Notes under the pieces: generated by a model | What the model was told of the DNA's origin: nothing | The model's input: the letters and a program-made list of their open reading frames with translations, nothing else | Databases searched by the model: none | NCBI GenBank assembly: GCA_964644075.1 | Contig: CAZXUQ010000005.1 | Coordinates: 1-64,000 of the forward strand | Direction: 5' to 3' | DNA length: 64,000 nucleotides | DNA from: JAGOMW01 sp964644075 | Lineage (GTDB): Bacteria > Patescibacteriota > Gracilibacteria > BD1-5 > UBA2023 | Translations under genes and position numbers: made by a program | In this document: positions 48,625 to 57,591 of the stretch, piece by piece | Layout of the letters: the number at the start of each line of letters is the position of its first letter | How positions within the stretch are numbered: position 1 is the stretch's first letter

Positions 48625-49023
48625 ATGAAACCCTCTTACCTCTTCGCATCCGCACTCCTCTCTGTCTCGACAGCTGTCTCTGGGCAAAGCGTTTTTTTAA
48701 AACCACAGCAAACTACCAGTACTGCAGAGAGAAATGGAAATATCTCCGTGAAATCAGGAGTATTGGATCACATCTGATGATCAGAGACAAGCAAATCAAA
48801 GAAATGGGAGATCACTGTAGCATCCGAAGTTGATCAGGTTCTCAGAGACACATTTTGACCCGACGCAAAGAGAGAATGAGGGGCTGTCACGTTCCGGATA
48901 GCAGTAGACCAAGGAGAAGGAGAGATGAAGTGATATATCGGCAAATATAAAACTCAGAATATTCCTGGATATAATCCTTCACCAAGTTCATTTGGCATAC
49001 GCTATACAAAAAAATTTAAATAA
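48625..49023 (+). CDS. Secreted hypothetical protein, 132 aa
   Basis: A signal peptide (MKPSYLFASALLSVSTAVSG) precedes a Ser/Thr/Lys-rich mature region that looks beta-rich (WEITVASEVDQVLRDTFG, GAVTFRIAVDQGEGEMKGYIGKY). Six TGA codons. Follows the coiled-coil gene by 8 nt and ends at a terminator, so it may close that operon. Function unknown. Confidence 0.6.
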
Positions 49024-49046
49024 TCGCTCGCCAGAGTGATTATTTT
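49021..49046 (+). terminator. Intrinsic terminator
   Basis: TAATCGCTC and GAGTGATTA arms (one G-T pair) with a 4-nt loop and four T. It uses the stop codon of the upstream gene as part of its stem. Confidence 0.75.
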
Positions 49047-49061
49047 CTATATACTCTCTCC

Positions 49062-49628
49062 ATGTCAGAGCTCCTCTCTACATATCTGAAAAAGCTGAAA
49101 TTCTCTGGTTTCGAACGCAAAATACCCAATATCAGCGAGGAAAACGCCGAGTATATCAAGTGAGTCATCCGAGAGCACAAACCGAGACATCTCCTCGAAA
49201 TCGGTACTGCAAACGGATATTCTACTATTCAGTTTGCCTCTATATTGGAAGACTGAGCAACGATCACGACCATCGAATATGCAGCAAATGCTCATATCGA
49301 AGCCGTCGAGCACTTCGCAAACTGTAAAATCAAAAATATCCACGCCATCTACGGTGATGCGAAAAATATTATCCCGACACTTGCCGATGGATATTTCGAT
49401 TTCCTCTATATCGATGCGATGAAGCGTGAATATCTCGACTATCTCCTCCTCGCCCTCCCAAAACTCACGAGTGATGCTCTCATCATCATCGACGATGTCG
49501 AGAAGTTCAGATCCAAGATGGAAAATCTCTACTCCTGGCTCGATGCTAATCATGTGAGCTATGAGCTCGCTAAAACAGATGCTGATGATAGTATCATGAT
49601 CGTGGAAAGAAAAAACATAAATGTATAA
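49062..49628 (+). CDS. Class I SAM-dependent O-methyltransferase
   Basis: The 188-residue product has the catechol-O-methyltransferase-like pattern: LLEIGTANGYSTIQFA (SAM motif I), ITTIEYAANAHIEAVEHFA, FDFLYIDAMKREYLDYL (metal-binding Asp) and ALIIIDDVEKF. Such enzymes methylate small hydroxylated molecules or rRNA bases. A TATACT ends 6 nt before the ATG, suggesting a leaderless mRNA. TGA encodes two glycines (KGVIRE, EDGATI). Confidence 0.85.
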
Positions 49629-49630
49629 TC

Positions 49631-49864
49631 ATGTATCCACTCCTGTGAGAAGGCATCATCCCACCACCCCCTTGTCCGGCTCCATACGGACGAGTATTCG
49701 ATACTTTAAACAACTGCTTTATAGATGAGTCTGCTCCTTTGAGGCCTCGCGAAACTCCTGGGGTTTTAGTTATCGCATGCAATACACTAGAAAGCGCCTT
49801 TCAGATTATCTGAGATCATGAGCCATACTATAGGTGAATAGGAATAGCAAAGGAAAGATGGTAA
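49631..49864 (+). CDS. Small hypothetical protein, 77 aa
   Basis: Starts 2 nt after the methyltransferase stop. A proline-rich beginning (IIPPPPCPAPYG) leads to a hydrophobic strand (GVLVIACNTLESAFQII) and a polar end. Three TGA codons. Tight spacing suggests co-transcription. Function unknown. Confidence 0.5.
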
Positions 49865-49940
49865 GAAATTCTTGCATAATTTCGCAAAAAGAATAGTATT
49901 TCCCGTGTGCACTGCACATTTTATCCTTTTCTTTTTTCCT

Positions 49941-50135
49941 ATGGCTACTGTCAATATGCTCGCGCGCATCTTGCTCATCGTCGGAGGGTTGAACTGGGGT
50001 CTTGTTGCTTTTAAATACAATCTCGTAAATATGCTCTTCTGAGCATGGCCTCAAGTCGAGATGGTTGTATACGTACTCGTTGGGCTTGCAGCTCTCTGGG
50101 AAGCGTACAACTGGTGCATGTCTTGCAAAAAATAA
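49941..50135 (+). CDS. DUF378 family membrane protein
   Basis: The 64-residue product has two membrane helices with the DUF378 hallmarks: IVGGLNWGLVAF in the first and VYVLVGLAALWEAYN in the second. TGA encodes Gly in LFGAW. Function of the family is unknown. A strong terminator follows. Confidence 0.88.
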
Positions 50136-50150
50136 TCACATATCTTTCTT

Positions 50151-50180
50151 CCCTCCTGAATATATCAGGAGGGATTTTTT
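50151..50180 (+). terminator. Intrinsic terminator
   Basis: Perfect CCCTCCTGA and TCAGGAGGG arms, 5-nt loop, seven T. Confidence 0.92.
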
Positions 50181-50268
50181 TATGAGAATGAGTCTCATAA
50201 ATCTCCTTGCTTTTCAGAGGAATTTTCATATACTCCACTCACGATAATTCTTCACCTTCCCTATTCTT

Positions 50269-50580
50269 ATGCCTATCGTTTCTACAGATAAAGATTTTGC
50301 TACTAACATTGCTAGCGGTGTGACTCTCGTCGACTTTTGGGCGGAGTGGTGCGGACCGTGCCAGATCATGCTCCCTCGTCTCGAGGAGCTCGCGACCAAG
50401 GTCGATGGAAAAGCAAAAATCATGAAACACGATGTCGATGCTGAGCCTGCGACTCCGAGTCAGTTTCGTATCATGAGCATCCCGACGATTATTATTTTTA
50501 AAGATGGACAACCCGTCGAAAAATTCGTGGGAGTCCAGGAACTCGCAACACTCGAAACTGCGATCGCAAAACACGCATAA
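50269..50580 (+). CDS. trxA: Thioredoxin
   Basis: The 103-residue product has the complete thioredoxin fold signature: VTLVDFWAEWCGPCQIMLP with the WCGPC active site, the cis-proline in SIPTIIIFKDG, and a final QELATLETAI helix. It reduces protein disulfides in the cytosol. No TGA codons. It is followed by an intergenic repeat and then dnaJ. Confidence 0.96.
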   Translation: MPIVSTDKDFATNIASGVTLVDFWAEWCGPCQIMLPRLEELATKVDGKAKIMKHDVDAEPATPSQFRIMSIPTIIIFKDGQPVEKFVGVQELATLETAIAKHA

Positions 50581-50597
50581 ATTTCGATAATCCTTCC

Positions 50598-50663
50598 TTT
50601 GTCATTTCGAACGAATACGAAATCTGCTCTGCGCAGGTCCCTCGTTTCACTCGGGATGACAAA
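50598..50663. repeat. REP-like imperfect palindrome between trxA and dnaJ
   Basis: TTTGTCATTTCGA at 50598-50610 pairs with TCGGGATGACAAA at 50651-50663 (13 bp, two G-T pairs), with a smaller CTGC/GCAG stem inside. The sequence resembles the GTCATT...AATGAC palindromes common in intergenic regions of many bacteria. No second copy was found in this window. Confidence 0.65.
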
Positions 50664-50683
50664 AATTTTGCCAATACTTTCCC

Positions 50684-51781
50684 ATGAAATACGAATACTA
50701 CTCCATACTCGAAATCGAGCAGACGGCTACTCCTGATGAGATCAAGCGCGCCTACAAGAAAAAGGCAATGGAACTCCACCCTGACCGCCATGGAGGAGAC
50801 AAGTCGAAAGAAACAGAATTCAAAAAAGTAAACGAGGCATACTCTGTCCTTTCTGATGAGCAAAAAAAGGCTCACTACGATCGATTTGGCTCGATGGATG
50901 GACATGGAAATATGGGAGGTTTTGGAGGATTTCAGTGAGGTTTTGATGTCGATCTCTGAGATATTTTTTCACAGTTTTTCGGTGGCGGATTCGGGTGAAC
51001 CAGAGGACAAAAAAGACAAGATATCGGTGATGATATCGAGGTACGTATGAACATTTCTCTCGAGGACGCGATCCGAGGGAATACACGAAAAATCGAATAC
51101 AAAAAACGAACTCTCTGCGAGAGCTGTCATGGCCATGGTGGCAAGACGACAAAGTGTGATACCTGTGATGGTCGCGGTCAGGTACGCGAAAGAGTGCAGA
51201 CAGTTTTTGGTATCATGGAACAGGCTCGTGAGTGTAGCACGTGTCATGGTACTGGGGAGAAAATCACTGAGAAATGTGGTACATGTCATGGCAAGAAATA
51301 TAACGATAGTGTGGTAAAAAAAGACATCGATATCCCTCGTGGGATCGAAAATGGCATGAGTATAAAGATGCGCGGTGAAGGTCACGACGGACGTGATGGA
51401 GCCTGAGATCTTTATATCACTTTCGAAGTACCAGACCGAGAGGGCGGACTCGTACGAGATGGATCTGATCTCCACTACGAAGTACGACTCTCCCCTGCTG
51501 AGGCAACCCTCTGATGTGAGAAAACGATCGAGATACCAATCATCGGAAAAAAGACTCTCACCATCAAGCATGCAACTCAGTGAGGCGAGACACTCAAATA
51601 TCGTGGTGAGTGACTCGAACGAATAGATCGTCGTGGCATGATAGGGGATCTCGTCATCCACTATGTGATCGATATACCATCGAAGCTCTCTGCTGATGAG
51701 AAAAAACTCTACTCTGCACTGCTCGAACTCCAGGGTGGGAAAAAAGCACCAAAAGGCTTTTTCGAAAGTATTTTCGAGTAA
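50684..51781 (+). CDS. dnaJ: Chaperone DnaJ
   Basis: The 365-residue product has a J domain (YYSILEIEQTATPDEIKRAYKKKA, HPD at MELHPDRHGG), a Gly/Phe-rich linker, four zinc-finger repeats (CESCHGHG, CDTCDGRG, CSTCHGTG, CGTCHGKK) and a C-terminal substrate-binding domain. It delivers clients to DnaK, whose gene lies at 59059. Many glycines of the linker are TGA codons, so a standard-code reading would stop after the J domain. The fourth zinc repeat lacks the last Gly. Confidence 0.96.
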
Positions 51782-51825
51782 AGAAAATAGCTTGGAATTT
51801 CAGCTAAATTTTTTATAATGCTCAT

Positions 51826-52083
51826 ATGTCTACTTCCTACACCGATCTCGTCAATGTTCCTTCATTTGGAAAAAAACGAGAAAATACCTTCAATCCTGAG
51901 CGCGGCGATGTTGCATTTTTTTGTCGTGACTGCTGGAAAGCTGTCGAGGCGATCAAACTCGAACCTCAGAAGATCGGTAAGCAGGTAAAAGAGTACCTCT
52001 ACGAATGTCCTCTCTGTCATGGCAAACGTATAGCAATAGGAACAGTCGAGGGACTCAAGGAACACTACGATCGAAAGAAATAA
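51826..52083 (+). CDS. Zinc-ribbon protein, 85 aa
   Basis: Two CxxC pairs (FFCRDCWKAVE and YECPLCHGKRIAIG) make a likely zinc ribbon. It ends in a basic segment (GLKEHYDRKK). No TGA codons. Conserved small zinc-ribbon proteins occur widely in CPR genomes. Function unknown, possibly nucleic-acid binding. Confidence 0.7.
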   Translation: MSTSYTDLVNVPSFGKKRENTFNPERGDVAFFCRDCWKAVEAIKLEPQKIGKQVKEYLYECPLCHGKRIAIGTVEGLKEHYDRKK

Positions 52084-52151
52084 AATATTTTTTATCCATA
52101 GTACTGGTACCCTGAGTACAAAAGAAAGAGATTGTTTTGAGAAATATATTA

Positions 52152-52168
52152 TTTTGTATACATTGTAT
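52152..52168 (+). promoter_or_regulatory. LexA-type operator, copy 1
   Basis: TTTTGTATACATTGTAT, containing the perfect inverted repeat ATACA-T-TGTAT. An identical 17-nt copy lies 64 bp downstream. Confidence 0.65.
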
Positions 52169-52186
52169 GTGTCGAGAGTTTTTTAT

Positions 52187-52214
52187 TTGCATTCAAAACG
52201 TATACATATATACT
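52187..52214 (+). promoter_or_regulatory. lexA promoter
   Basis: TTGCAT at 52187-52192, a 16-nt spacer and TATACT at 52209-52214. Operator copies sit on both sides and across the -10 box. Confidence 0.7.
52199..52213 (+). promoter_or_regulatory. LexA-type operator variant overlapping the -10 box
   Basis: GTATA-CATA-TATAC inverted repeat sharing GTATACAT with the other two copies. Occupancy here would block the lexA promoter. Confidence 0.5.
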
Positions 52215-52215
52215 C

Positions 52216-52232
52216 TTTTGTATACATTGTAT
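52216..52232 (+). promoter_or_regulatory. LexA-type operator, copy 2
   Basis: Second identical copy of the 17-nt TTTTGTATACATTGTAT element, just downstream of the predicted transcription start. Confidence 0.65.
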
Positions 52233-52257
52233 ATTTTTAATTCTTTCATTTTTCTTT

Positions 52258-52884
52258 ATGGAAAAACTTACCACTCGAGAACAGCTTCTCTTCCAGATGA
52301 TAAGTGACTACATTCGCGAAGGTGAAAAAATCACGATCAGAGCACTCCAGTCTGCACTCTGATATGCTTCACCTCGGTCTATATCCGTACTCCTTGATCA
52401 GATCATCGAGAAATGATGGCTCTACCGAGACTCTCAGGACAAACTCCGCATTTCTCCTCAGTATACGAGTGATAGCTACGAGGTACGTGGCATACCTCTC
52501 ATCGGTGCTATTGCTTGTGGTATGCCGATATTTGCCGAGGAAAATATCGAAACCAAGATCCCCATATCAACCAAGCTCCTCTCTCCGAGTGATGAGTACT
52601 TCTTTCTGAGGGCTGAGTGAGACTCTATGAATATGAAGGGTATAGAAAACGGTGATCTCGTCCTCATAAAAAAAACCAGTATTCCAGAGGATGGAAAAAT
52701 CGTCGTCGCCCTCATCAATGATGAAGCCACTCTCAAAGAATATAAGCATATGGGCGATGTAGTCTACCTCATACCTCACTCGAGAAATCCTATTCATAAG
52801 CCTATCATCCTCGATGAATCGGATGGAAACATTCTCATCCAAGGAATATTCATCCGAGCATTTCCAGGAAACTTATTTTCATAA
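52258..52884 (+). CDS. lexA: LexA-like SOS repressor
   Basis: The 208-residue product has an N-terminal winged helix (TTREQLLFQMISDYIREGEKITIRALQSALGYASPRSISVLL, in segments) and a C-terminal S24 peptidase domain. The self-cleavage site reads IACGMPIFAEENIE, giving a Cys-Gly scissile bond as in UmuD rather than Ala-Gly. The catalytic Ser lies in AEGDSMNMKGI and the Lys in ALINDEATLKEYK. The Gly of GDSM is TGA. Three operator-like elements at its promoter suggest self-regulation. recA lies just downstream. Confidence 0.92.
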
Positions 52885-52912
52885 AATTATTTTCCCTTTC
52901 ACTTTTCTTTCT

Positions 52913-53032
52913 ATGATCACTCTCATTGCACCATCCATGAAATACCCTACACACCTCGTAAGACAACATCAGAGGAGTCGGAGAAATAAACTCTCTCTTC
53001 TCGGTCGTATCTCTCGTTATTTCGCATTTTAA
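52913..53032 (+). CDS. 39-residue basic peptide between lexA and recA
   Basis: An ATG frame in the lexA-recA gap encodes a very basic peptide (HLVRQHQRSRRNKLSLLGRISRYF) and ends in TAA 24 nt before recA. No TGA codons and no operator of its own. It could be a real small protein of the SOS operon or a chance frame. Confidence 0.4.
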   Translation: MITLIAPSMKYPTHLVRQHQRSRRNKLSLLGRISRYFAF

Positions 53033-53056
53033 TCACTATTTACCTACTCTTCCTCT

Positions 53057-54100
53057 ATGAATGATAACCGCAAAGCAGCCCTCGACTCAGCCCTCTCCAT
53101 GATCGAGAAACAGTTCGGACAGTGATCTGTCATGAAACTCGGAGAAAAAACACACATGAAAGTCGAAACTTCATGATCAGGATCGATCGCTCTCGATGAT
53201 GCTCTCGGTGGCGGATATGCCAAGGGGCGTATCATCGAGATCTACGGGCCTGAGTCATCAGGAAAGACGACACTTACTCTTCATGCGATCGCAGAGGTGC
53301 AAAAAGCAGGCGGGACGGCAGCCTTTGTCGATGCTGAGCATGCACTCGATCCAGAGTATGCACGCAAGATCGGGGTCGATATTGATAACCTCATCGTCTC
53401 GCAGCCAGACTATGGAGAGCAGGCTCTCGAGATTGTCGATGCACTTGTACGATCAGGTGCTGTCGATCTCATCGTCGTAGACTCTGTCGCAGCTCTCACG
53501 CCCAAGGCTGAAATCGAAGGAAATATGGGAGACTCCTTTATGGGACTCCAGGCCCGTCTCATGAGTCAGGCACTCCGCAAAGTCACCTGAGTAATCAATA
53601 AATCAAATGCTACCGTCATCTTCATCAACCAAATCCGTATGAAGATCGGAGTCATGTTCGGAAATCCTGAGACGACAACAGGTGGAAATGCACTCAAATT
53701 CTATGCATCACAGCGCCTCGAGATCCGCCGTAAGGAAAAACTCGAAAGCGGAACCTGAGATGAAAAAGAAGCATTTGGAAACCGCGTAAAGGTAAAAGTC
53801 GTGAAAAACAAGATTGCTCCCCCATTTCGTGAAGTCGAGATTGATGTCCTCTTTAACGAAGGTATCTCTCGGGCAGGAGAAGTACTCGATCTCGGAGTGG
53901 ATCGTGGTGTGATCAAAAAATCATGAGCGTTTTACTCCTACGGTGAGACCAAGCTCGGTCAAGGCCGAGACAATGCTCGCGATGCACTCAAGGAAAATGA
54001 TAAGCTCCTCAAAGAACTCGAAAAAGAAGTCCGAAAAGGCAAATGAGCACCTGCACAAGTAGCCAAAAAATCTCAGAAAGACGAGGAAATCGACGAATAA
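53057..54100 (+). CDS. recA: Recombinase RecA
   Basis: The 347-residue product has all RecA landmarks: KQFGQGSVMKLG, EIYGPESSGKTTL (Walker A), AAFVDAEHALDPEYA, LIVVDSVAAL (Walker B), MGLQARLMSQALRK (loop L1 region), IFINQIRMKIGVMFGNPETTTGGNALKFY (loop L2) and a C-terminal acidic tail. It pairs homologous DNA and triggers LexA self-cleavage. TGA encodes glycines in QGSVM, TSGSG and SGAFY. No LexA-type operator is visible in the 170 bp upstream, so it may share the lexA transcript. Confidence 0.97.
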
Positions 54101-54102
54101 AT

Positions 54103-54130
54103 TTGCGCGAAATAAAATCTATGCTATAAT
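54103..54130 (+). promoter_or_regulatory. Promoter of the 90-aa gene
   Basis: TTGCGC at 54103-54108, 16-nt spacer, perfect TATAAT at 54125-54130, directly after recA. Confidence 0.6.
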
Positions 54131-54149
54131 TATGGTGTAGATTTTATTT

Positions 54150-54422
54150 ATGTGATCGACTGAAAGTACATCTATAGCACAAGTCCCTGCAGATGATGCA
54201 GTATTTTCTGTGGAAACTCGAGAGCAGGCACTATCAGTGCTTGAGAAACATCATGGATGACTCGCAGCTACCACAGTTGCTCCTGTGCGCAATGTCATAG
54301 ACTGGGTCCTTGGCAAACAAATGAACGCGCAAGTGGCTGCAAACATTATAGAAGCACATAATCGCTTTAACCAAGTTGCAAATGACGCAACATATGGAAG
54401 CGAAAAAAAGAAGGCAGCGTAA
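54150..54422 (+). CDS. Hypothetical protein, 90 aa
   Basis: The second codon is TGA (MGSTES), which a standard-code caller would read as a stop. The product is soluble and helical, with HHGGLAATTVAPVRNVIDWVLGKQMNAQVAANIIEAHNRFNQVAN, in segments, as its core. It has its own promoter and terminator. Family not recognised. Confidence 0.6.
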
Positions 54423-54444
54423 TATCCCTCTTGAAAAAACAGTA

Positions 54445-54471
54445 AATCTCCCCATAATCAGGGGAGATTTT
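54445..54471 (+). terminator. Intrinsic terminator abutting the next ATG
   Basis: AATCTCCCC and GGGGAGATT arms with a 7-nt loop. Its T-run ends at the ATG of the following gene. Confidence 0.85.
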
Positions 54472-55170
54472 ATGATCAAAACAAGCTTTACTCTCATCTC
54501 TAAGGAACTCCTTACTCACGATGTCTATGAACTCATCTACTCATGTCCAGAGATGAACTGAGAACCACCGACACCAGGACAATATGTGATGTTCCAGCTG
54601 GCTCCTGGACTCTCACGTGCCTACTCGATTTCTCAGTTTGGGATAGATACTTTCTCTCTCGTTATCAAACGTATCGAAGGAGGACGTGGTAGTCCTATCA
54701 TCTGTGACGCACCGGTGGGAACTGTGTTCAGTGGTATGCTTCCGCTCTGACACTTCACACTCAGAGACACCCCTCTCTCGAAGTGTTTTATCGGCACAGG
54801 GACAGGGTTTGCTCCACTTTTCTGCCAGATGCTCACAGCGAGTCAGTGAACATCCAAACCAGAAAAAGTGGCTTTTATTTTTTGAGTACGCAACTTTACC
54901 GACAGTTTCTATGAGGATGAAATCAAGAAAATCGGAGCGAGATTCTCAGATTTCGAACATATTCAATACTTTTCTAAAGAAATAGACTTCACTCTATGAA
55001 ATACCAGTCAGTGAAGGACTGGATATGTCACTGACTGGATCAGTGAAATGAGTATAAGAGACTACGAAGAGTTCTATATCTGTGGATCTCCAGAGATGGT
55101 GAAGGATGCTCGTGCAAAACTCGAGTCTCTCGGGATGAGGAAGGAGCAGATATTTTGGGAGCAGTATTAG
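54472..55170 (+). CDS. Ferredoxin-NADP reductase-like flavoprotein
   Basis: The 232-residue product has the FNR superfamily pattern: FAD-binding barrel with GQYVMFQL and RAYSIS (RxYS), flavin phosphate loop RGSPIICDAPVG, and NAD-binding lobe with CFIGTGTGFAPLFCQML and YICGSPEMVKDARAKL. It ends with the WEQY aromatic seen in related reductases. The partner is unknown; no ferredoxin gene is nearby. Several TGA glycines. Its start touches a terminator, so a promoter further upstream or read-through is needed. Confidence 0.85.
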
Positions 55171-56078
55171 TGAACATCACGTCACTCTTCAAGGATACCC
55201 CTCCGGAGAGTGTGTTCAAAAAAATTTCCGTTAAAAAAGAAATATGGTATGTATGACTCTGGATCTATCAGATCTTTAAGATCAGTAATAAGTGAGCTGA
55301 TTTTCTCACGCTCGAGTGCACCAATAGTATCCAAATGAGGCATTATATATTCATTCCAAAGACTAGTCAAGTAGAAATGAAATGCTGCACTATCCTCTTG
55401 GAATGCCTCTACATAGTCTAGAGCTTCATCATAAGATAAATTATCATCTTCCATAGCTGAACGAATATGTGCATCAAAATCGCCTTGTTTTCATCATACA
55501 TACCCGTTCTCTTCGACCATAGAGTCAATAATATCCTGAGGTATAGTATCCCACCGTTCTTTTAAATGGAGTAAGAGAGCCTCCAATCATCCTTCCACTT
55601 GGGAAACCCCAACACATGATCGCAGGTAAGCGTATACTCATGCGTAAGAACGTTTTGCATACCCCATAAGATACTTGAGAAAAAGAGCAAACATCTCTGG
55701 TTCATCTATCTTTAAAAGAGATGCTTTTCACTCGGAAAAAGCTATAAAATAATCAAAAAGTCCTTCTTTCTCAAGTATTAATTCTGTAGTCCTTAAGTTT
55801 GCAAACTCTGGATCAACACCGAATACTAAAGAATAGGAATCACTTAATTCTTTATAAATATAAGCAAGCTCTATTTCAGCATGTTTTTTCTGCTCTTTTT
55901 TACCAGAAATGTCATTCACTAACTTCGAAACCCTTCTTTCAAATAATTTTACAAAATCTTCATTCTCAAATAATTTTTTTCGAACAATAGAACTCCATCT
56001 CTTGCGCAGTGCATTTATATAAACTAATGGGTCTTCTCAAACTTCAGGAAGTACTTCATCAAAAGATTGTATATTCAT
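55167..56078 (-). CDS. Hypothetical helical protein, 303 aa
   Basis: A minus-strand frame with eight TGA codons, convergent with the reductase and overlapping its stop by 4 bp. The product appears almost entirely helical (RKRWSSIVRKKLFENEDFVKLF, KHAEIELAYIYKELSDSYSL, ALDYVEAFQEDSAAFHFYLT). No motif or membrane helix was recognised. An AT-rich promoter region with TTGCAA and TATTAT precedes it. Confidence 0.6.
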
Positions 56079-56125
56079 ATATATATTACATAATATACAT
56101 TATAATACAATTGCAAATTTATTTT

Positions 56126-56416
56126 CTAATACTTTTGTCCAGGAAATGTTTCTCCTCGATCAAAACCTCATTGTTCTGCGCTTTCATCGAAGTTATTCAT
56201 CACATCCTGTGTCCAGCGAGACAGAGCATAGAGGTTGTCATTGAGACTCATATTGCGCCAGTCGATGATGAAGTCATCATCAGAGTTGTCCTCATCAGAT
56301 CCACCGATATAGTACGCCATCATGACAGAGTACCCCTGCTCTTCAGCGATTTGGTTGATACGTTTGATGTATTCTTGGACCTTATCAGTGAAGTCCTCAC
56401 GAGACATTTGAGCCAT
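56126..56416 (-). CDS. Small acidic hypothetical protein, 96 aa
   Basis: A soluble, acidic product (GGSDEDNSDDDFIIDW) with an amphipathic N-terminal helix (REDFTDKVQEYIKRINQIAEEQG) and one TGA near the end. Standard-code reading would lose the last 14 residues (GGFDRGETFPGQKY). Function unknown. Confidence 0.6.
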
Positions 56417-56474
56417 AAAAAATGCTTATACGATATGAGGGAAAGTATAAGCAAAAGTGGGGATTTTCCAAATA

Positions 56475-56924
56475 TTATACAAGTTCTTGAGTTTTTAGTG
56501 CGGAAGGTATCATAAATGAAACTGGGGATGTCTCATCTTGTTTATATACAAGGTATGTTTGTCTTGGTTCGGATATATCAACCTCATATGGTCAAATTAA
56601 TTGCCCTTGAGTTTCAGAGTATCGATAAAACCTAATCTTACCTTCTGCATTTCTTAGTACTGTATATTTTCTTTTTCATAGCGGGGTTTCACTCGAAAGA
56701 TGTGCTATAAACTGGTCTCATTCACGTAAGTCGCGAAGATCTACAAAATTTTCACTTCATATAGAGTCGCTTGGCCCGTCTACAAGTCCCTGAACTACAA
56801 ATGAAAGGTCAGTTTTCCCCTTAGATCTTAGCCTTTGCATGAGTCATGCTCTACCTCATAGAGTTTGTGGAGGAGTTTCTGCAGGACTTTCGCTACGCGG
56901 TATGAAGTTGTTTCCAGTATTCAT
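56475..56924 (-). CDS. Hypothetical protein, 149 aa
   Basis: A basic soluble protein with six TGA codons. The middle region is beta-rich (DQFIAHLSSETPLGKRKYTVLRN, GKIRFYRYSETQGQLIGPYEVD). No recognisable motif. It lies between the 96-aa and 186-aa genes on the same strand. Confidence 0.55.
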
Positions 56925-56968
56925 GAGTATATTATCTCATATTTTTATATATTTTGCAAATTTCTACT

Positions 56969-57529
56969 TTATTTTGGGTAACGAAAGTTTCATATGATTA
57001 TCTCTCGATTATAACGCGCCAATACTTCGGAATGTGGAAGGAGAGAAGGTTGAGAAATCGGTCGCATTCATATGCTTCTCGCGTACTGTTCTTGCTCTGT
57101 GGTGTCGAGAATGTCCCCCACATCCAGAGAATAATGTGTCTGACACCAAAGATCAATATGTTTATTTGACTCAGGATTAAGCAGAGCGTAGAGGAGATTG
57201 TGTGTCATACCGATAACAAACGGTACTCATCCTGACTTCGGAAATTCGATAGTGCGACCATCCGGGAGGATCATGAGGTGACGTATTTCTTCAAACCCCT
57301 CACATCCAGATTGTGACCTCTCTATAGAGAGAAAAATGCCCTCCGAAGGTGTTTGGTCTATTTGATGTACGACTAAAATTTTATTGTGTCATCACTCCTC
57401 TGGATATTGATATTCTAGATAAAATGGTTGTCTCCCTATTTGTTCTAGATTGATCGGATGGAGACGTGGTATATTTGGGACCGTGTTTTGTTCGTCGAGG
57501 AAAAAAGCATTTCGTAACATATCTTGCAT
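56969..57529 (-). CDS. Hypothetical protein, 186 aa
   Basis: A soluble product with five TGA codons and alternating short strands (PFYLEYQYPEEGG, KILVVHQIDQTPSEGIFLSIERS, HLMILPDGRTIEF). No signal peptide, membrane helix or known motif was seen. Possibly related in layout to the neighbouring 149-aa gene, but no sequence match was found by eye. Confidence 0.55.
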
Positions 57530-57591
57530 ATATACTGTAGGAATTTATAGTATATATATTTACGAGAAATGTCGAGAAAAAATATAACTAT

